This document shows, one piece after another, positions 60,279 through 64,000 of a stretch of DNA of 64,000 nucleotides (position 1 is the stretch's first letter; each line of letters begins with the position of its first letter). The stretch is from contig PNLY01000018.1 in the NCBI GenBank assembly GCA_013823325.1, forward strand, positions 1 to 64,000. Reading direction: 5' to 3'. The notes beneath the pieces were generated by a model. The model saw nothing but the letters and a program-made list of their open reading frames with translations, made no database searches and was not told the origin of the DNA. The position numbers and the translations under genes were made by a program. The stretch comes from Methylobacterium sp. Its GTDB lineage: Bacteria; Pseudomonadota; Alphaproteobacteria; Rhizobiales; Beijerinckiaceae.

Positions 60279-61613
60279 CTAGCCCCGAGCAGCGGCCATC
60301 TCGGCTTCGGTCTCGTCCTGCTCCATCCCGTCGAGCACAGCGACCTCCTCGCTCGATGCGCCGAGCTTGCGCCAGTCCTCGCTCTTGGGAACGATGCCCT
60401 GATAGGAGCGCAGCTTGGCCTGCGGGATATGCGGCTCGATGAGGCCGATGGGCTCGCTGCCTGCGGCGTGCTTGCGCGCAGCATCGATCATCACGCGGCG
60501 GAACTGAACGATGGCGATGTCGCTGGCGCCCAGGCGCTCGCTGGTGCGATCCGCGATCGGCCCCATCGATTCCCACATCATGATGTCCTGGTTCGGAATC
60601 CCCGGGACGCCGGTGAAGTCACCGAGCTTCATCGCCTTGCGGTCCTGCAGATAATTGTTCGCCTTGTGGCGCAGCATCGGCTTGTAGGTCTTGTCGAGAT
60701 CAATGCCGACCTGCGCGACGCAGAACTTGCGCCAGCTCTCCTGGTCGATGCAGTCGTCATTGCCCCAGGCGATGAAGTGGAAGTAGCTGGATACATCGTC
60801 CTTGGGCACGATCACCGTGGCGACGTTGTAGGAGGAATTCGGCGGGATCAGCGCCGCGAAGGGCGCGACGAAGACCGTCAGCCGGATGTAGTCATGCGTC
60901 TGCGCGTTGACGATCGGCCGCCGGATCGCGGCATAGCGGAAGCCGTAATTGGTCAGCTGAACCTGGATTCGCGGATTCTTGTCGGTCGATGGCCGCGTCC
61001 AGTGTGTCGCGGTCGTGCCCGCCGTGGTCACGCGGGCGGGCTTCATGTCGGATGAGTGCAGGCTGGAGGAATGGGCGGAATCGATCTGCCCTTCCATGAT
61101 CTGCGCCCAGTTGCACGGCAGGTCGATCTTCACGATCGAGACCTTGGCCTCCGGCGTCGGAGCCCAGGCCGGTGGCTCGAACTCCGGCATCAGCTCCTTC
61201 GGCCCCATATAGACCCAGATGAATCCGCCGGCTTCTTCAGTCGGATAGGCCTTATGCTGGACCTTCTCGGCGAAGCCGCTTTCGGCCGGCTCCGAGACCA
61301 TCTCCAGCACCTTGCCGTCCACGTCGAACTTCCAGCCGTGGTAGAGGCAGCGCAAACCGCATTCCTCGTTGCGCCCGAAGAACAACGAGGCCTTGCGGTG
61401 CGGGCAGAACTCGCCGAGCACGCCGATACGCCCGTCGGTGTCGCGGAAGGCGACGAGATCCTCGCCGAAGAGCCGGACGCGAACCGGCGCACCATCGCTC
61501 TCGACCAACTGCTCCGAGAGCAGCGCCGGTATCCAATGTCGCCGCATCAGCCCGCCCATGGGGGTGTCGCCTTCGACGCGGCAGAGCAATTCGTTCTCTT
61601 CACGGGTGAGCAT
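60279..61613 (-). CDS. pht3: Rieske non-heme iron oxygenase, phthalate 4,5-dioxygenase oxygenase component-like
   Basis: A 444-residue ring-hydroxylating oxygenase. Rieske cluster ligands Cys70/His72 (FCPHR) and Cys89/His92 (RCLYHGW); mononuclear iron ligands in DSAHSSSLHSS (Asp178, His181, His186). The opening LTREENELLCRVEGDTPMGG resembles phthalate 4,5-dioxygenase. It adds O2 to phthalate to give the cis-4,5-dihydrodiol. ATG 61613 is preferred: GGGAGGG lies 6 bases before it, while the ATG at 61619 would directly abut that sequence. Divergent from its reductase, with a shared operator. Confidence 0.9.
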   Translation of the reverse strand: MLTREENELLCRVEGDTPMGGLMRRHWIPALLSEQLVESDGAPVRVRLFGEDLVAFRDTDGRIGVLGEFCPHRKASLFFGRNEECGLRCLYHGWKFDVDGKVLEMVSEPAESGFAEKVQHKAYPTEEAGGFIWVYMGPKELMPEFEPPAWAPTPEAKVSIVKIDLPCNWAQIMEGQIDSAHSSSLHSSDMKPARVTTAGTTATHWTRPSTDKNPRIQVQLTNYGFRYAAIRRPIVNAQTHDYIRLTVFVAPFAALIPPNSSYNVATVIVPKDDVSSYFHFIAWGNDDCIDQESWRKFCVAQVGIDLDKTYKPMLRHKANNYLQDRKAMKLGDFTGVPGIPNQDIMMWESMGPIADRTSERLGASDIAIVQFRRVMIDAARKHAAGSEPIGLIEPHIPQAKLRSYQGIVPKSEDWRKLGASSEEVAVLDGMEQDETEAEMAAARG

Positions 61614-61658
61614 GCGCATCCCTCCCAAACTGCGGCACGGGCTAGTCAACGGCAAATT

Positions 61659-61674
61659 ACTTAGATATCTAAGT
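61659..61674. promoter_or_regulatory. Perfect palindromic operator between oxygenase and reductase genes
   Basis: ACTTAGATATCTAAGT is a perfect 16-base palindrome in the 114-base divergent region, AT-rich in GC-rich surroundings. Size and symmetry suit a MarR-family dimer, and a marR gene is in the cluster. It lies 46 bases from the oxygenase start and 54 from the reductase start. Confidence 0.72.
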
Positions 61675-61727
61675 GTATGATTAGTCCGGTTCGAAACGCT
61701 TGTCGAGAGCGGCTCGCGGAGGGGAAC

Positions 61728-62687
61728 ATGACCGAGGAAGCAGCGACCATCAGGGTCACGATCGCGGACAAGCAGATGGTCGCGGAGGACATCTGCCTGT
61801 TCGAGCTGCGCCCGGCCGACGGGGAGGCGCTGGCACCGTTTACGCCCGGCGCCCATCTCGGCGTCAGGGTCCCCTCTGGCGAGATGCGGAAATACTCGCT
61901 CTGCAACGACCCCGGCGAGGCCGATCACTATGTCATCGCCGTCAAGAAGGAGCTCGGCGGGCGTGGCGGCTCGATCAGCCTGATCGACAGAACGCATGTC
62001 GGCGACGAGATCGCGATCACGGCGCCCCGCAACGACTTCGCGCTGAAGCCGGGTCCGTCTAGCTACATCTTCATCGCCGGCGGCATCGGCATCACGCCGA
62101 TCCGGGCCATGATCAGGCATCTGCTGGCGACACGGGCAAAGCCGTTCAGGCTCTACTACTTCACGCGCAGCCCGGAGATGATGGCCTTCCGGGACGAGTT
62201 CCTGACGCCGGAATTCCGCGGCAGAGTGGTGATCCACCATGACGGCGGCGATCCGGACAAGGCCTATGATCTCTGGCCGATCCTGGAGGAGCCGAAAGGG
62301 GCCCATCTCTATTGCTGCGGGCCGCGCGGATTGATGGAGGCGGTGCGCGACATGACCGGGCACTGGTCCTCGGCCGCCGTGCATTTCGAGGATTTCGGCG
62401 CGACCAGGGCTCGGCCGGAAGACAATGCGCCGTTCACGGTCGTGCTGGCGAAAAGCGGCGAGCGCTTCAAAGTGCCGGCCGACAAGTCGATCCTGGAGCG
62501 GCTGCGTGAGGCCGGCAAGGTGCTGCCTTCATCCTGCGAAAGCGGCACCTGCGGAACCTGCCGGACTCGGCTCGTCTCGGGAGAGCCCGACCATCGCGAT
62601 CTGGCGCTGGCCGAGCATGAGCGTGCCCGCAACATCATGATCTGCGTGTCGCGGGCGAAGTCCGCCGAACTCGTGCTCGACCTTTAG
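61728..62687 (+). CDS. pht2: Phthalate dioxygenase reductase-like (FMN, NADH, plant-type 2Fe-2S)
   Basis: A 319-residue electron-transfer protein: an FMN-binding domain (GAHLGVRVPSGEMRKYSLCN), an NADH-binding domain (FIAGGIGITPIRAMIRHL; YCCGPRGLM), and a C-terminal plant-type 2Fe-2S domain with Cys270, Cys275, Cys278 and Cys306 (CESGTCGTC...C). This FMN-NAD-ferredoxin order is that of phthalate dioxygenase reductase. ATG 61728 follows GAGGGG. It passes electrons from NADH to the Rieske oxygenase encoded divergently. Confidence 0.92.
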   Translation: MTEEAATIRVTIADKQMVAEDICLFELRPADGEALAPFTPGAHLGVRVPSGEMRKYSLCNDPGEADHYVIAVKKELGGRGGSISLIDRTHVGDEIAITAPRNDFALKPGPSSYIFIAGGIGITPIRAMIRHLLATRAKPFRLYYFTRSPEMMAFRDEFLTPEFRGRVVIHHDGGDPDKAYDLWPILEEPKGAHLYCCGPRGLMEAVRDMTGHWSSAAVHFEDFGATRARPEDNAPFTVVLAKSGERFKVPADKSILERLREAGKVLPSSCESGTCGTCRTRLVSGEPDHRDLALAEHERARNIMICVSRAKSAELVLDL

Positions 62688-62697
62688 GATCCCTGCG

Positions 62698-63897
62698 ATG
62701 AGTGAGCCGCTACGTCTTGGTATCGTCGGATTGGGACGCGCCTTCATGTTGATGCTGCCAACCCTGGCGCATCACCCCCTCGTGCGGCTCGTCGCCGCCG
62801 CCGATCCGCGCGAGGAGGCGCGCTGGCAGTTCGAGAGCGACTTCTCCCGGGCGGATGCGCCGGCGCGCAGCTATGACAACGTCGAGGAACTCTGCGCCGA
62901 CGACGGGGTCGAGGCGCTCTACATCGCTTCCCCGCACCAGTTCCATGTCGCCCATGTCCGCCTCGCTGCGACCCATGGCAAGCATGTCCTCGTCGAGAAG
63001 CCGATGGCGCTGACCATCGCCGACTGCCAGGCGATGATCGAAGCGGCCCATGCCGCCGGAGTGCATCTCCTCGTTGGGCACAGCCATTCCTACAATGCGC
63101 CATATCTCAAGGCGTCGGAGCTGATCCGCTCGGGTCGCTTCGGCCGGGCCCGGATGATCACGGCCTCGAACCACACCGATTTCCTCTACCGGCCGCGCCG
63201 GCCGGAAGAGCTCGACACCGCGCAGGGCGGCGGCGTCGTGTTCAGCCAGGGTGCCCATCAGGTCGATATCGCCCGGCTGCTGGGCGGCGGGCTGGTCTCG
63301 ACGGTGCGGGCCACCACAGGCCGGTTCGATCCGGCGCGCCCTACGGAAGGCGCCTACCAGGCGCTCCTGGTTTTCGCGGACGGAGCCAGCGCGACGCTGA
63401 CCTATAGCGGCTATGGTCGCTATGACAGCGACGAGCAACTCGGCTGGATCGGCGAGATGGGCCAGCGGCGCGATCCCGAGAGTTATGGCATGGCGCGTCG
63501 CGGATTGGTCGGGGTCTCGACGCCGGAGGAGGAGGCCGCGCTCAAGAACACCCGTACCTATGGCGTGGCCAAGAACTCCGTGGCGCCGCTGTCGGCCGCT
63601 CTCGGGCACAATCATTTCGGCCCGATCACGGTCTGCTGCGAGCAGGCCGACCTTCGTCCGCTCGCCAGCGGCGTGATGGTCTATGCCGACGACCGCCGCT
63701 GGCTGGAGGCGCTGCCGGCGCCGACCGTGCCGCGTGCCGAGGTCGTCGACGAGCTCTATGCCGCCATCCGATCCGGCATTGCACCATTACACTCCGGCGC
63801 ATGGGGCATGGCGACCCTTGAGGTCTGCCTCGCGATGCTGGAATCGGCGCGAACCGGCCGCGAGATCGCGCTCCAGCACCAGCTCGCGCCGGGCTGA
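62698..63897 (+). CDS. pht4: Gfo/Idh/MocA oxidoreductase, 4,5-dihydro-4,5-dihydroxyphthalate dehydrogenase-like
   Basis: A 399-residue NAD(P)-dependent oxidoreductase. Rossmann motif LGIVGLGRAFMLML at the N-terminus, ASPHQFHVAHVRLAATHGKH, VEKPMAL (lysine of the family's EKP motif) and FSQGAHQVDIARLLGGG. GRAF and SPHQFH resemble the phthalate dihydrodiol dehydrogenase Pht4. It would oxidise the cis-4,5-dihydrodiol of phthalate to 4,5-dihydroxyphthalate, the substrate of the decarboxylase at 52262. It starts 10 bases after the reductase stop, with AGGAT upstream, in one operon. Confidence 0.9.
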   Translation: MSEPLRLGIVGLGRAFMLMLPTLAHHPLVRLVAAADPREEARWQFESDFSRADAPARSYDNVEELCADDGVEALYIASPHQFHVAHVRLAATHGKHVLVEKPMALTIADCQAMIEAAHAAGVHLLVGHSHSYNAPYLKASELIRSGRFGRARMITASNHTDFLYRPRRPEELDTAQGGGVVFSQGAHQVDIARLLGGGLVSTVRATTGRFDPARPTEGAYQALLVFADGASATLTYSGYGRYDSDEQLGWIGEMGQRRDPESYGMARRGLVGVSTPEEEAALKNTRTYGVAKNSVAPLSAALGHNHFGPITVCCEQADLRPLASGVMVYADDRRWLEALPAPTVPRAEVVDELYAAIRSGIAPLHSGAWGMATLEVCLAMLESARTGREIALQHQLAPG

Positions 63898-63915
63898 GCC
63901 GGCGTGACAGGTCCG

Positions 63916-64000
63916 TTACCGCCGGTCGGCCGGTTCCTCCGGAGCGGGATTGTTGGCGTTCGAGGCGAGGATCGCGATCGTGTCCTGCTCGGCTGCCGCT
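63916..64000 (-). CDS. 3' end of a minus-strand gene running off the window
   Basis: An open frame enters from the right edge and ends at TAA (63916-63918). The visible C-terminus reads TIAILASNANNPAPEEPADR plus one Arg. It would converge with the dihydrodiol dehydrogenase gene, 18 bases away. Too short to identify. Confidence 0.4.
   Translation of the reverse strand, partial: AAAEQDTIAILASNANNPAPEEPADRR

Overview
The window is dense, high-GC, mostly operon-packed DNA with long antisense open frames. Its gene content is typical of a soil or plant-associated alphaproteobacterium of the order Hyphomicrobiales (Bosea-like is my best guess, from gene families only). No rRNA, tRNA, insertion sequence, phage gene or CRISPR array was seen. 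Nearly every gene belongs to nutrient scavenging: seven ABC import systems (four family-1 sugar/polyol type, one peptide, one glutamate/aspartate type, one aromatic-acid type), each next to catabolic enzymes and a local regulator.

Region 1 (1-10066, all minus strand) is a polyol/glycerophosphodiester locus. It holds a mannitol-dehydrogenase-family enzyme, a glycerophosphodiester phosphodiesterase, UgpE/UgpA/UgpB-like transporter parts, a SorC regulator, a HAD phosphatase, a xylulokinase and a sorbitol-dehydrogenase-like enzyme. Two paired operators with identical 19-bp geometry (5650-5690 and 7422-7452) tie the transporter and the HAD-SorC operon to one regulator. Region 2 (10162-18150) has a second SorC regulator and a minus-strand operon: a phosphoesterase, a complete sugar ABC importer including the only sugar-type ATPase in the window, a GpdQ-like glycerophosphodiesterase and an inositol-monophosphatase-family protein. 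Together regions 1 and 2 look like uptake and dismantling of polyols and phosphodiester head groups.

Region 3 (18187-26319) is a LacI-headed operon: permease pair, SBP, FAD oxidoreductase, FGGY kinase and SDR, with tandem LacI operators at its head. Region 4 (26444-32620) has two overlapping LysR genes divergent from a peptide SBP, two permeases and a cytoplasmic serine hydrolase. Region 5 (32690-40963) is a divergent FadR/GntR locus carrying a paralogue of the region 3 transporter with two tandem SBPs, a mandelate-racemase-family enzyme, an SDR and two proteins of unknown function. None of the permease pairs in regions 1, 3 and 5 has its own ATPase.

Region 6 (41004-48860) is a GntR regulon marked by a TAGCGAT-type operator. 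It has an aspartate-dehydrogenase-like protein on one side; on the other are a HAD dehalogenase-like protein, GltIJKL-like importer, PLP dehydratase and aminotransferase. The parts suit catabolism of an aspartate-like amino acid such as 3-hydroxyaspartate through iminosuccinate. Region 7 (49413-63897) is an ortho-phthalate 4,5-pathway cluster (oxygenase, reductase, dihydrodiol dehydrogenase, decarboxylase) with an SsuABC-type importer, LysR and MarR regulators. A benzoylformate-decarboxylase-like ThDP enzyme and an aldehyde dehydrogenase in the same cluster could feed phthalate from phthalonate through 2-carboxybenzaldehyde. That is the most interesting hypothesis in the window. A minus-strand gene runs off the right edge.
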